Assembly: GCF_001695855.1 (NCBI RefSeq)
Contig: NZ_MBSS01000045.1
Coordinates: 1-64,000 of the forward strand
Length of the DNA stretch: 64,000 nt
Direction: 5' to 3'
Source: Ensifer sp. LC163
GTDB taxonomy: Bacteria > Pseudomonadota > Alphaproteobacteria > Rhizobiales > Rhizobiaceae
Below the pieces are notes generated by a model. It ran no database searches. It was not told the origin of the DNA and saw only the letters and a list, made by a program, of their open reading frames with translations. A program made the translations under genes and the position numbers. This document shows, one piece after another, positions 18,211 to 26,743 of this stretch; the stretch's first letter is position 1, and each line of letters opens with the position of its first letter.

Positions 18211-18523
18211 CCTTTACTTCGTCTTTGCCGTCATTGCCGGCATCCTCGACGTCGCGGCCAATCTCGCCTCGACCAAATCGAATGGCTTTGCGCGCCGCGG
18301 CTGGGGCGCGCTTTCGATCGTTCTTGTGCTTGCCGCTTTCGCCTTCCTCGCAGAAGCGGTCAAGGGCATGGAACTTGCCATCGCCTATGCCGTTCTCGGC
18401 GCAACCGGGATTTTCGGGACGGCCATCTGCGGCCGACTGCTTTTCGGCCAAAAACTCAAGCCGATCGGCTGGGTCGGCCTCGCCTTGATCTTCGGCGCAG
18501 TTCTGGTGCTTCACACGGCCTGA
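18197..18523 (+). CDS. SMR transporter partner subunit with Asp in place of Glu
   Basis: 108 residues from the ATG at 18197, four predicted membrane helices. It aligns with the first subunit, but helix 1 reads AGILDVAANLAS, so the coupling carboxylate is Asp18 rather than Glu, and the helix-3 Trp is replaced (AYAVLGATG). Overlap with the upstream gene supports co-translation. By analogy with paired SMR proteins one subunit is expected to be dissimilar; the Asp substitution is a notable asymmetry. Confidence 0.8.
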   Translation: MSAPSLYFVFAVIAGILDVAANLASTKSNGFARRGWGALSIVLVLAAFAFLAEAVKGMELAIAYAVLGATGIFGTAICGRLLFGQKLKPIGWVGLALIFGAVLVLHTA

Positions 18524-19353
18524 TGTGGCCGCCCCTTGGCGCTGGCGTGCTTCGTCGTCGCTATTGGCGGCGCCGCGCTTTGACGGCTCAGCCGGTCAAC
18601 CAGCGCGAAGTAGACACCGTAAGGCAACAGCCGTGATATCTTTGCCATGGTCGTGGATCGTTTCGGGAAGCTGATTTCGAAATGTTTCGACTTCAGGCCC
18701 TCGATGATGTGCTCGGCAGCCTCGTCAGCGCTGATCGCGCCGGATCTTGGAAGTCCAGGACGGGGCGAGCCGATCGTGTCGACTAGGCCAGGGTTGATCA
18801 GTTGCAGGCGAATGCCGATCCGCTCCAGATCGGACTTCAGGCTCTCCGCCAGATTGATGAGCGCCGCCTTCGTGGCGCCGTAGGCGGCGTTGCCGGGCAG
18901 CCCGCCATATCCGGCAGCCCCCGACACGATGGCGATGTGGCCATGCCCCCTGGCCTTCATATGCGCCACAGCCGGCAACAGACAATTGACGACACCGTTC
19001 ACATTGACCGCAAAGCTACGCTCAAATGCCTCGCGATGCAGGTCGTCGCCTCTCACGGGGATCGTCACGCCCGCCGTGAACACGGCGAGAGACAGGTCGC
19101 CATGTTCATATTCGATCGATGCGAGCACACGGTCCATGTCCTGCGGGTCGGTGACATCACCGTCGAGAACGATGATGCGGCCGTCGGCGGCGGCTTCGTG
19201 TTGCAGGGCCACCAGTTTGTCGTGATTCCTGGAGGTGACGACCACCGAATAGCCGCCCCGAACCAATCGCAACGCCAGCGCTCTGCCCATTCCCGAACTC
19301 GCGCCCGTTACCCATGCCAACCCGTGCTCGGAATTTGTCCTGTGCATACTCAT
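18511..19353 (-). CDS. Short-chain dehydrogenase/reductase
   Basis: About 280 residues, classical SDR fold. The NAD(P)-binding TGASSGMG motif is near residue 15, the NVNG motif near the middle, and the catalytic Ser, Tyr and Lys sit in SGAAGYGGLPGNAAYGATKAAL. A basic residue after the first strand (TSRN) suggests NADPH. The substrate is unknown; the longer C-terminal region resembles membrane-associated 3-ketosphinganine-reductase-like SDRs, a weak hint only. The start used is MSMHRTNSEHG; a start 21 bases upstream is possible. The 3' end overlaps the convergent SMR gene by 13 bases. Confidence 0.85.
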   Translation of the reverse strand: MSMHRTNSEHGLAWVTGASSGMGRALALRLVRGGYSVVVTSRNHDKLVALQHEAAADGRIIVLDGDVTDPQDMDRVLASIEYEHGDLSLAVFTAGVTIPVRGDDLHREAFERSFAVNVNGVVNCLLPAVAHMKARGHGHIAIVSGAAGYGGLPGNAAYGATKAALINLAESLKSDLERIGIRLQLINPGLVDTIGSPRPGLPRSGAISADEAAEHIIEGLKSKHFEISFPKRSTTMAKISRLLPYGVYFALVDRLSRQSAAPPIATTKHASAKGRPHQAV

Positions 19354-19676
19354 TGCCCATACCTCGGCACGCACCCGCGCGGTGCACGCTCAACTCAAGG
19401 GGCCAAGGAATGACATGCCCGGCCCAGACCAGTCCCCTCCAATATCCAGCGCGCACTCAGAGCGGCCTCAACCCTAAGCTTTCCCCTCGAAGACGTTTTT
19501 TGTTCGGGACAGGGCAGCGGTGAAACGCTATTTCTTGCCTGAGAAACAGGCTGAGCCGAAAACACGCCAATATTTCGGCGATCCGGTGTCGTTCTCAATG
19601 TTCGCCGGCCACTCGGCGTTTTTCTTCGGTAACGCGGCCCGCTTCGGCGGCCGTTCTCAAGCACGAGGTTCTGCAA
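19354..19676. other. Divergent intergenic region upstream of cysK
   Basis: About 320 bases between the SDR gene (minus) and cysK (plus). It must hold both promoters. I see no gene and no riboswitch I can name; CACGAGG just before 19677 may serve as the cysK ribosome-binding site. Confidence 0.4.
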
Positions 19677-20717
19677 ATGGCCATTCTTCCGTCCGTTCTT
19701 GAAGCAATCGGCAACACGCCCCTGATCCGGCTGAAGACCGTATCCGAGGCGACCGGCTGCACGATCCTCGGCAAGGCGGAATTTCTCAATCCAGGACAGT
19801 CGGTGAAGGATCGCGCCGCGCTCTGGATCATCCGAGAGGCGGAGAAGGCCGGGCAGTTGAAGCCGGGTGGCGTCATCGTCGAAGGGACTGCAGGCAATAC
19901 CGGCATCGGTCTCGCCCTCGTCGGCCAGGCGCTAGGTTATCGGACGGTGATCGTCATTCCGGAAACCCAGAGCCAGGAAAAGAAGGATGCGCTGCGTCTT
20001 CTTGGAGCAGAACTCGTCGAAGTACCGGCTGTGCCCTACAAGAACCCGAACAACTACGTGAAGATCTCCGGGCGTCTGGCCGCTGAACTCGCAAAGACAG
20101 AGCCGAACGGCGCCATCTGGGCAAACCAGTTCGACAATGTCGCCAACCGTGACGCGCACGTCGCGACCACGGCCCCCGAAATCTGGCGTGATACGGACGG
20201 CAAGGTAGACGGCTTCATCTGCGCGGTCGGTTCCGGCGGTACGCTTGCCGGCGTGGCACAAGGCCTGCGGGCGAAAAACCCTTCGATCAAGATCGGTCTT
20301 GCCGATCCGGACGGTGCGGCACTCTACAATTACTACGCGCACGGGGAGTTGAAGGCGAGTGGAAGCTCCATCACCGAGGGCATTGGCCAGGGCCGCATCA
20401 CCGCCAATCTCGAAGGTTTCACGCCGGACTTTTCCTACCAGATCTCCGATGCCGAGGCTGTGCCGCTGGTCTTCGACCTGATCGAACGCGAAGGCATTTG
20501 CGTCGGCGGGTCGACGGGTATCAACATTGCCGGCGCGGTCAGGCTCGCCAAGGAGCTCGGTCCGGGACATACGATCGTGACGATCCTTTGCGACTATGGT
20601 AACCGCTATCAATCGAAACTCTTCAACCCGGACTTCCTGGCCTCGAAGGGCCTGCCTGTACCAGCCTGGTTGAAGGGGTCTTCAAGCATCACCGTTCCAT
20701 ACGAATCAGTTGGATAA
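19677..20717 (+). CDS. cysK: Cysteine synthase (O-acetylserine sulfhydrylase)
   Basis: PLP enzyme forming cysteine from O-acetylserine and sulfide. 346 residues, slightly longer than enteric CysK. Lys44 in NPGQSVKDRA is the expected PLP Schiff-base lysine; EGTAGNTGIG (about 68-77) is the substrate loop, GSGGT binds the phosphate. It lacks the C-terminal CBS domains of cystathionine beta-synthase. It opens a probable operon with alaX (9-base gap) and sseA (16-base gap). A cystathionine-beta-synthase-like role is possible, since many long forms are poorly separated. Confidence 0.9.
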   Translation: MAILPSVLEAIGNTPLIRLKTVSEATGCTILGKAEFLNPGQSVKDRAALWIIREAEKAGQLKPGGVIVEGTAGNTGIGLALVGQALGYRTVIVIPETQSQEKKDALRLLGAELVEVPAVPYKNPNNYVKISGRLAAELAKTEPNGAIWANQFDNVANRDAHVATTAPEIWRDTDGKVDGFICAVGSGGTLAGVAQGLRAKNPSIKIGLADPDGAALYNYYAHGELKASGSSITEGIGQGRITANLEGFTPDFSYQISDAEAVPLVFDLIEREGICVGGSTGINIAGAVRLAKELGPGHTIVTILCDYGNRYQSKLFNPDFLASKGLPVPAWLKGSSSITVPYESVG

Positions 20718-20725
20718 GATTTGCA

Positions 20726-21475
20726 ATGACCAAGACCGTGACTGCCCTCTTCCGCGAAGATTTCTATCTTGCGACTTGCGAAGCAAGCGTGACCGGAATT
20801 CTGGAGGATGGCGGGATCGAGCTTGATCAGACCTGCTTCTACGCCACGTCGGGCGGGCAGCCGGGCGACAGCGGCTTCCTGGAGCGGAGCGATGGCAGCC
20901 GCATCGACATTGCGGTTGCACGCCATGGCGCCACGAAGGACATCATCGTCCATGTGCCGGCGGAGGGACAGTCTGCTCCAGCCGTCGGCGAAAAGCTGGT
21001 CCTACATATCGACTGGCCACGCCGCTACCGGCTGATGCGCATGCACACGGCCTGCCATCTACTCTCCGTCGTTTGTCCCTTCCCGATCACGGGCGCCGCC
21101 GTCGGCGAAGACGAAAGCCGCGTCGACTTCGACATGAGCGAGACGATCGACAAGGACGAAGTGACGGCGGCGCTAAAGAAGCTCATCGACGAGAACCACC
21201 CGGTCTATCTGCAGTGGATCACCGACGAGGAGCTTGCAGCCAACCCCGGCATCGTCAAATCGAAGAACGTCCGCCCGCCCATCGGCCTTGGTCGCGTCAG
21301 CCTCGTCTGCATCGGCGAAAACTCGGCGATCGACAGCCAGCCCTGCGGCGGCACACATGTGTCCGAAACGCAGGAAGTCGGCGAGATCCACATCGCCAAG
21401 ATAGAGAAGAAGGGCAAGGAAAACCGCCGCTTCCGCATCCGCTTCGGCGCGCCAGACGACCGCCAGGCAATCTGA
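20726..21475 (+). CDS. alaX: Alanyl-tRNA editing protein (AlaX type)
   Basis: Free-standing editing domain that deacylates mischarged tRNA-Ala (Ser- or Gly-tRNA-Ala in the family). 249 residues, the short-to-medium AlaX form. The zinc ligands are intact: HxxxH at 107-111 (HTACH) and CxxxH at 207-211 (CGGTH). The N-terminal part includes the SGGQPGDSG segment shared with AlaRS. It sits directly between cysK and sseA, which links it to sulfur amino acid metabolism by context only. Confidence 0.92.
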   Translation: MTKTVTALFREDFYLATCEASVTGILEDGGIELDQTCFYATSGGQPGDSGFLERSDGSRIDIAVARHGATKDIIVHVPAEGQSAPAVGEKLVLHIDWPRRYRLMRMHTACHLLSVVCPFPITGAAVGEDESRVDFDMSETIDKDEVTAALKKLIDENHPVYLQWITDEELAANPGIVKSKNVRPPIGLGRVSLVCIGENSAIDSQPCGGTHVSETQEVGEIHIAKIEKKGKENRRFRIRFGAPDDRQAI

Positions 21476-21490
21476 ACAGGAGATACGACC

Positions 21491-22345
21491 ATGACCAACA
21501 ACAAAAGCGCTTTCGTCGTTTCTCCGGACTGGTTGTTGCAGCGGCTCGCCGATCCCTCCATTCGCATCCTCGATGCCGCCTGGTACTTGCCGGTGCAGAA
21601 CAGGAATCCGAAAGCGGAATACGACGCCGGCCACATTCCCGGCGCCGTGTTCTTCGACCAGGATGCGATCGCCGACCACACCAGCGGCCTGCCGCATACG
21701 CTGCCGACGCCGGAGGCCTTCGCCAAAGCCGTCGGTGCGCTCGGTGTCAGCGAGACCGATACGATCGTCGTTTATGACGGCCCGGGCATCATGACCGCGC
21801 CGCGCGTGTGGTGGATGTTGCGCATCATGGGCGCTAAGGACGTCTATGTGCTTGATGGCGGCATGGACGGCTGGAAGAAGGACGGGCGCCCGGTGACGTC
21901 AGAAGTGCCCGCGCCCACGCCCGTCACGTTCAACGTCACGTTCGCGCCCTCGGCGGTAACGTCATTCGAGCGCATGAAGGACATCGTGCAGTCGGGCACG
22001 ATCCAGATTGCTGATGCGCGGGGCGCCGGGCGCTTCCTCGGCGAGGAACCGGAGCCGCGTGCTGGAATGCGGTCCGGCCACATGCCGGGCGCACACAGCT
22101 TGCCTTCCGGTATTTTCTCCGAGAACGGCAAGTTCCGAGATCTCGATACGCTGCGCAAGACGTTTGCCGATGCGGGGGTCGACCTTACCAAACCCGTGGT
22201 GACAACCTGCGGCTCGGGTGTCACGGCGGCGATCATCACGCTTGCGCTACAATCCCTCGGCCATACCGACAATACGCTCTACGACGGCTCCTGGTCCGAA
22301 TGGGGTGGCCGCGCCGATACCGCCGTTGTGACCGGCAGCGAGTGA
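21491..22345 (+). CDS. sseA: 3-Mercaptopyruvate sulfurtransferase
   Basis: Two rhodanese domains in 284 residues; transfers sulfur from 3-mercaptopyruvate, a cysteine-derived keto acid. The active-site Cys240 lies in CGSGVTA, the loop that distinguishes MST from thiosulfate sulfurtransferase. An AGHIPGAVFFD motif marks the inactive N-terminal domain and SGHMPGAHSLP the C-terminal one. Together with cysK it fits a cysteine synthesis and breakdown cluster. The next gene starts 4 bases after the stop. Confidence 0.93.
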   Translation: MTNNKSAFVVSPDWLLQRLADPSIRILDAAWYLPVQNRNPKAEYDAGHIPGAVFFDQDAIADHTSGLPHTLPTPEAFAKAVGALGVSETDTIVVYDGPGIMTAPRVWWMLRIMGAKDVYVLDGGMDGWKKDGRPVTSEVPAPTPVTFNVTFAPSAVTSFERMKDIVQSGTIQIADARGAGRFLGEEPEPRAGMRSGHMPGAHSLPSGIFSENGKFRDLDTLRKTFADAGVDLTKPVVTTCGSGVTAAIITLALQSLGHTDNTLYDGSWSEWGGRADTAVVTGSE

Positions 22346-22349
22346 CATC

Positions 22350-22913
22350 ATGCGCCCTCCCAAGCTCGCCTCACTGACCGCGCATGTCACCGAACTGGAA
22401 ATGACGACACCGCCCAAGCAGAGCTTGCCGATGCCCGTCAACATCCACACGGCAATCCTGCGTGTGTCCGACATCCCGCTCAACTACTACAGATTCCTCT
22501 ATCTGCGGGTCGGCAAACGCTGGCACTGGGCCGATCGCATCCGCATGAGCGACAAAAAATTGGCTGCACTGCTTGCCGACAAACGCACGAGCGTCACGGT
22601 GCTCTATGTCAACGGCGCGCCTGCCGGCTTCTTCGAGCTCCATCAGGCCGAGGACGACGTCGTCGAGCTCACCCATTTCGGGTTGATGGAGCACGCCTTG
22701 GGGCTTGGCCTCGGCAAATGGTTCCTGCTGCAGACGCTGTTTGCCGCCTGGACCTTGAACCCGAGCAAGGTGACGGTCACAACCAACAATCTCGATCACC
22801 CCCGGGCGCTCCAGCTCTATCAGCAATTCGGCTTCTCGCCTGTCGCCACCCGCGAGGCGACCGTCGAGCCGCTGACGGACGAAGAGTTGCTGGCCTTCGC
22901 GAAGAATCTCTGA
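22350..22913 (+). CDS. GNAT-family N-acetyltransferase
   Basis: 187 residues. The acetyl-CoA-binding region HALGLGLGKWFLLQTL (about 115-130) and the late NNLDHPRALQLYQQFGF motif (about 147-163) place it in the GNAT superfamily. Substrate unknown. It starts 5 bases after sseA, so it is probably the fourth gene of the cysK operon. Confidence 0.85.
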   Translation: MRPPKLASLTAHVTELEMTTPPKQSLPMPVNIHTAILRVSDIPLNYYRFLYLRVGKRWHWADRIRMSDKKLAALLADKRTSVTVLYVNGAPAGFFELHQAEDDVVELTHFGLMEHALGLGLGKWFLLQTLFAAWTLNPSKVTVTTNNLDHPRALQLYQQFGFSPVATREATVEPLTDEELLAFAKNL

Positions 22914-23004
22914 CCTCGGCGCATTGGCACGTTCCGGGTGTCGCCACCGCACCGGTGGGAGCACAGTGTCCATCGAATGATCCCAATCGATCTGGAGATG
23001 CACC

Positions 23005-23472
23005 ATGGCCCTGCGCTATATCCCGATGTCCACCGATCAGGCCGAGCGCCTGAGGCATGGCGGAAAAGATGCCTATGGCAACCCGCCGGAACGGCATATA
23101 TCCGACGGCGATGGCGTGCCCTGCCGGCATTGCCTTCGTAACGTCGAGGCGGGCGACGCCTATCTGATCTTCGCGCTGCGACCCTTCACGTCGCTGCAGC
23201 CCTATGCCGAGACCGGTCCTGTCTTCATACATGCCGACGAATGCCCGACCTATACCGAAAGAGCTCGGCCACCCATCCTGAGATCGAGCAAGGACTATCT
23301 GTTGCGCGGTTATGGCAGCAACGAACGCATCATCTACGGGACAGGCGGTGTGGTTCCCACCGAGCAGCTCGAAGCCCGCGCTGAAGCCCTGCTCGCCATG
23401 CCCGAGGTGGCAAGCGTGCATGTACGATCGGCCAAGAACAATTGTTATCAGTGCAGAATGGAGCGCGCCTGA
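23005..23472 (+). CDS. DUF1203 family protein
   Basis: 155 residues. The family pattern is visible: the VPCRHCL motif, GDAYLIFALRPF, TGPVFIHADECPTY, ARPPILRSSKDYLLRGYG, and a C-terminal SVHVRSAKNNCYQCRM. Conserved cysteines and a histidine could bind metal, but no function is established. It is separated from the GNAT gene by 91 bases, with GGAGATGC before the ATG. Confidence 0.85.
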   Translation: MALRYIPMSTDQAERLRHGGKDAYGNPPERHISDGDGVPCRHCLRNVEAGDAYLIFALRPFTSLQPYAETGPVFIHADECPTYTERARPPILRSSKDYLLRGYGSNERIIYGTGGVVPTEQLEARAEALLAMPEVASVHVRSAKNNCYQCRMERA

Positions 23473-23514
23473 AGCGCCGGACCGGTTTTGGCCGGACCGG
23501 CACCATCACAGGCT

Positions 23515-24633
23515 TCAGGCGACGTTGAGTATCGCTTCCGGCGCATAGGCGTCATAACCCAGCGCTTCGGCCACGGGGGCGTTGGTCACACGTCCGCGGT
23601 GAATGTTGAGCCCGGCGCGCAGGTGGCGATCCTCCGCAACGGCCTTCAGGCCGCGATCAGCCAGTTGCAGGCCGTAGTGCAGCGTCGCGTTGTTGAGCGC
23701 ATGGGCCGATGTCACAGGGACGGCGCCAGGCATGTTCGCAACGCAATAATGCACGATGCCGTCGACCTCGTAGGTCGGGTCGGAATGGGTGGTCGCGTGC
23801 GATGTCTCGAAGCAGCCGCCCTGATCGATGGCGACGTCGACGATGACCGCACCCTTCTTCATCCCGGTCAGCATTTCCCGCGTTACAAGCTTGGGTGCCG
23901 CGGCGCCTGGAATGAGAACGGCTCCGATGACGAGATCGGCAGAAAAGACCTCATCCTCAAGAGCGTCGATGGTGGAGTAACGGGTGTGCACCCGGCCGCC
24001 GAAGATATCGTCGAGCTGGCGCAGGCGCGGGATCGAGCGATCGAGGATGCTGACGTCGGCGCCGAGACCGGCGGCCATTCTGGCCGCGTGGAGACCGACG
24101 ACACCGCCGCCGATGATCGCGACCTTCGCCGGAAGCACGCCGGGCACGCCGCCGAGCAGAATGCCGCGACCACCATTGGCCTTTTGCAGCGACGTGGCAC
24201 CAGCCTGTATCGCCAGGCGCCCTGCCACCTCGGACATCGGCGCCAGAAGCGGCAAACCACCACGCTCGTCCGTGACGGTTTCATAGGCGATGGCGGTGAC
24301 GCCGGAACTCAGAAGCCCCTTGGTCTGTTCCGGATCCGGAGCGAGATGCAGGTAGGTATAGAGAATTTGGCCTTCGCGCAGCTGTGCCCATTCGGAAGGC
24401 TGCGGCTCCTTGACCTTGACGATCATGTCCGACTTTTCGAACACGTCTTTTGCCGTCGCGACGATCTTCGCGCCAGCGGCACGGTAGGTATCGTCATCCG
24501 CGCCGATCCCCGCTCCTGCCTTGGTTTCAACGATAACCTCGTGGCCGTGAGCGACATATTCACGTACCGACGCGGGGGTCAGGCCGACTCGGTATTCATG
24601 GTTTTTGATTTCCTTCGGGCAACCGACACGCAT
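23515..24633 (-). CDS. ald: Alanine dehydrogenase
   Basis: NAD-dependent interconversion of alanine and pyruvate plus ammonia. 372 residues, the family length. The N-terminus [20 protein letters not shown] is diagnostic; the substrate-binding TYLHLAPD segment and the dinucleotide-binding [18 protein letters not shown] motif (about 174-191) are intact. The start at 24633 is chosen because the nine upstream codons are not family-like. It is divergent from an Lrp/AsnC regulator 155 bases away, the usual arrangement for regulated ald. Confidence 0.95.
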   Translation of the reverse strand: MRVGCPKEIKNHEYRVGLTPASVREYVAHGHEVIVETKAGAGIGADDDTYRAAGAKIVATAKDVFEKSDMIVKVKEPQPSEWAQLREGQILYTYLHLAPDPEQTKGLLSSGVTAIAYETVTDERGGLPLLAPMSEVAGRLAIQAGATSLQKANGGRGILLGGVPGVLPAKVAIIGGGVVGLHAARMAAGLGADVSILDRSIPRLRQLDDIFGGRVHTRYSTIDALEDEVFSADLVIGAVLIPGAAAPKLVTREMLTGMKKGAVIVDVAIDQGGCFETSHATTHSDPTYEVDGIVHYCVANMPGAVPVTSAHALNNATLHYGLQLADRGLKAVAEDRHLRAGLNIHRGRVTNAPVAEALGYDAYAPEAILNVA

Positions 24634-24788
24634 CGAGCGTTCCTCTCCTGTTGTGGGCAATTTTGCCTCATTGACACCCGCTCAGCAAATCACGCGACGA
24701 AACGAATGTCCTTGCAAAGATGTCTCCGCAAAGGCAGTAATTTCGAAGAGTATTGCGCCGTTGGCCGGTCTATTGATGGAAATCGCGA

Positions 24789-25250
24789 ATGAGTGAACTT
24801 GATGCCATCGATCATGCGATTCTGCGCATTCTTCAGCAGAATGGCAGGATTTCGAATGCCGATCTGGCAGCTAAGGTGGGGCTGTCACCATCGGCCTGCT
24901 CGCGCCGGGTCGATATCCTGGAGAAATCCGGCACGATCAGCGGCTACCATGCCCGCCTTGCCCACAAGGCGCTCGACTACCAGATCATGGTGATCGTGCA
25001 TATTTCGCTGTCCGGGCAGTTTGCGAAGACGCTGGCAGAGTTCGAGGCGGCGGTAAAACTCTGCCCCAATGTTCTCGTCTGCTACCTGATGTCGGGCGAG
25101 TACGACTATATTCTCAGGGTGGCGGCCAAGGATCTGCAGGACTACGAGCGCATCCATCGCGATTGGCTCTCCGCCCTGCCCCACGTGGTCAAGATCAACT
25201 CCAGCTTCTCCCTGCGCGAAGTCATCGACCGGCCGAACGTCGGGATCTGA
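24789..25250 (+). CDS. Lrp/AsnC-family transcriptional regulator (AldR-like)
   Basis: 153 residues. An N-terminal winged helix (about 5-60: ILRILQQNGRISNADLAAKVGLSPSAC) is followed by an AsnC ligand-binding domain with a GEYDYILRV strand. These regulators sense amino acids as octamers. Divergence from ald implies it activates alanine dehydrogenase in response to alanine, as known for rhizobial AldR; that is inference from context. Confidence 0.9.
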   Translation: MSELDAIDHAILRILQQNGRISNADLAAKVGLSPSACSRRVDILEKSGTISGYHARLAHKALDYQIMVIVHISLSGQFAKTLAEFEAAVKLCPNVLVCYLMSGEYDYILRVAAKDLQDYERIHRDWLSALPHVVKINSSFSLREVIDRPNVGI

Positions 25251-25265
25251 TCGCCTGCGACTGCG

Positions 25266-26513
25266 TTAGCGGCCGACGACGCAATCGCGGCCACGCCCTT
25301 TCGCCGCGTAGAGCCTGAGATCAGCCTGGGAAAGCAGGTGCTCGATCGCGACACCATCACGTGGCGTCGACGACAATCCGATGCTGGCTGTCACAGGCTT
25401 ACCATCAGGTGTGGAAATGCGGGCCGACACCGCATGCCGGATATCCTCTGCATGTTTGAGCGCATCGGCATGCGGCAGTCCCTGACACAGCACGACGAAC
25501 TCCTCGCCCCCATAGCGAAAGAGCCGGTCGCCCGGACGCAAGCTCGTCTTCACCGCTTCAACCAGCTTCTGGAGGATACGGTCGCCCTGCTGGTGGCCGA
25601 AGCGGTCATTGACGCCCTTGAAATGATCGACGTCGATGATCAACAGGCTGACAGCGGCATTCGTGGCTGCGCTCGCGCGCAGCATCTGCGGCCCCTCGAT
25701 ATCGAAGCGGCTGCGATCGAGACATCCGGTCAGCGTGTCCTGGCCAGACCGCGACAGCAGGTCTTCATAGCGTTCGCGGAAGGTCAGATCGTTGAAGATA
25801 TCGCCGAGCGGCCGGTCCGACATCGCCAGGAAAGGATGGCGCGAAACGTTGAGGTAAAGGCCGATGACGATGGCGTAGAAGGTGGCCGCCAGCATCTTCG
25901 CGATCCATCCGCCCCACAGCACCTCGGTGGGCGCACCCTTCAGCCAGTGTAGAGCCGCATAAAATGCCAATTGATCGAAACTCAGGATCACGACGCCGCA
26001 GATCAGGAAGCGGACGGTCACGAAACGGCGCAACCATTTTCCGAGACGCTCGTAAAGCAGTATGATCAGAAGCGTATCGAGGTAGAGAATCAACGTCCCC
26101 CACACCATCAGCCCACCCATCTCATCGATGAAGGCGATGTCGGCCGAACGACCGGGGACGATCGAGACGATCTCGTGCTGGCGCAACAGAAAGCTGAGAA
26201 TGACCGTGAGCAAATTGCCGGCGAGCAGACCATAGATCGGCTGGCGGACGGTCGCTGCATCTTCCTTCACGTAAAGCAGCAGGATGACCATCAGCTTGCC
26301 GGAAAAAAGCACGACCGATCCCGGCGAGACGATCCCGAACGGCAGTTGTACGTAAAAGACCGCCGCCAAATAGGTCTCGATGAAATGCATCACACCCAGG
26401 GCAGCGACGAAAACGCCGAGACCCAACCGGGCACGAAGCTGCAACAGCCAGATCATCGCCGTGACGTAGACCAGTGCTTCGCCGACAAAAAGAATGAGAT
26501 TGGCGTTGGGCAT
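25266..26513 (-). CDS. Membrane-bound diguanylate cyclase (GGDEF domain)
   Basis: 415 residues. Roughly the first 225 form six or seven membrane helices, a vitamin-uptake-like multi-span sensor region. The GGDEF domain follows, with the active motif GGEEF at 335-339 and an intact inhibitory site RPGD at 326-329, so the protein probably makes cyclic di-GMP with product inhibition. No EAL domain. It is convergent with the Lrp-type gene and divergent from cpdB 230 bases away. The signal is unknown. Confidence 0.9.
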   Translation of the reverse strand: MPNANLILFVGEALVYVTAMIWLLQLRARLGLGVFVAALGVMHFIETYLAAVFYVQLPFGIVSPGSVVLFSGKLMVILLLYVKEDAATVRQPIYGLLAGNLLTVILSFLLRQHEIVSIVPGRSADIAFIDEMGGLMVWGTLILYLDTLLIILLYERLGKWLRRFVTVRFLICGVVILSFDQLAFYAALHWLKGAPTEVLWGGWIAKMLAATFYAIVIGLYLNVSRHPFLAMSDRPLGDIFNDLTFRERYEDLLSRSGQDTLTGCLDRSRFDIEGPQMLRASAATNAAVSLLIIDVDHFKGVNDRFGHQQGDRILQKLVEAVKTSLRPGDRLFRYGGEEFVVLCQGLPHADALKHAEDIRHAVSARISTPDGKPVTASIGLSSTPRDGVAIEHLLSQADLRLYAAKGRGRDCVVGR

Positions 26514-26743
26514 GCTCTTGAAAAGGTTCCGGTTTCGCCAGGCAAACCGTTAGGTGGAAAGTTTAAGGAAGGCTTTATCCTGGTTGCACACGGCCTGGAT
26601 TTGCAATGCGAGAATCAACTGCTTTGCGAAGTGTTGCCTTTCCGGCATAGTCGCGATCAACCCACCGTGGTTCGCGTATCGACGAAGAAACCGCGGATTG
26701 CACCCGCATCGACCGCAATGGCATTCATCAATGGAGGGCAAGC

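Noticed and set aside
19480-19676. CTGAGA-containing hairpin upstream of cysK considered as a riboswitch
   Set aside because: Only one short motif of a TPP-like core is present and the rest does not fit any riboswitch I know.
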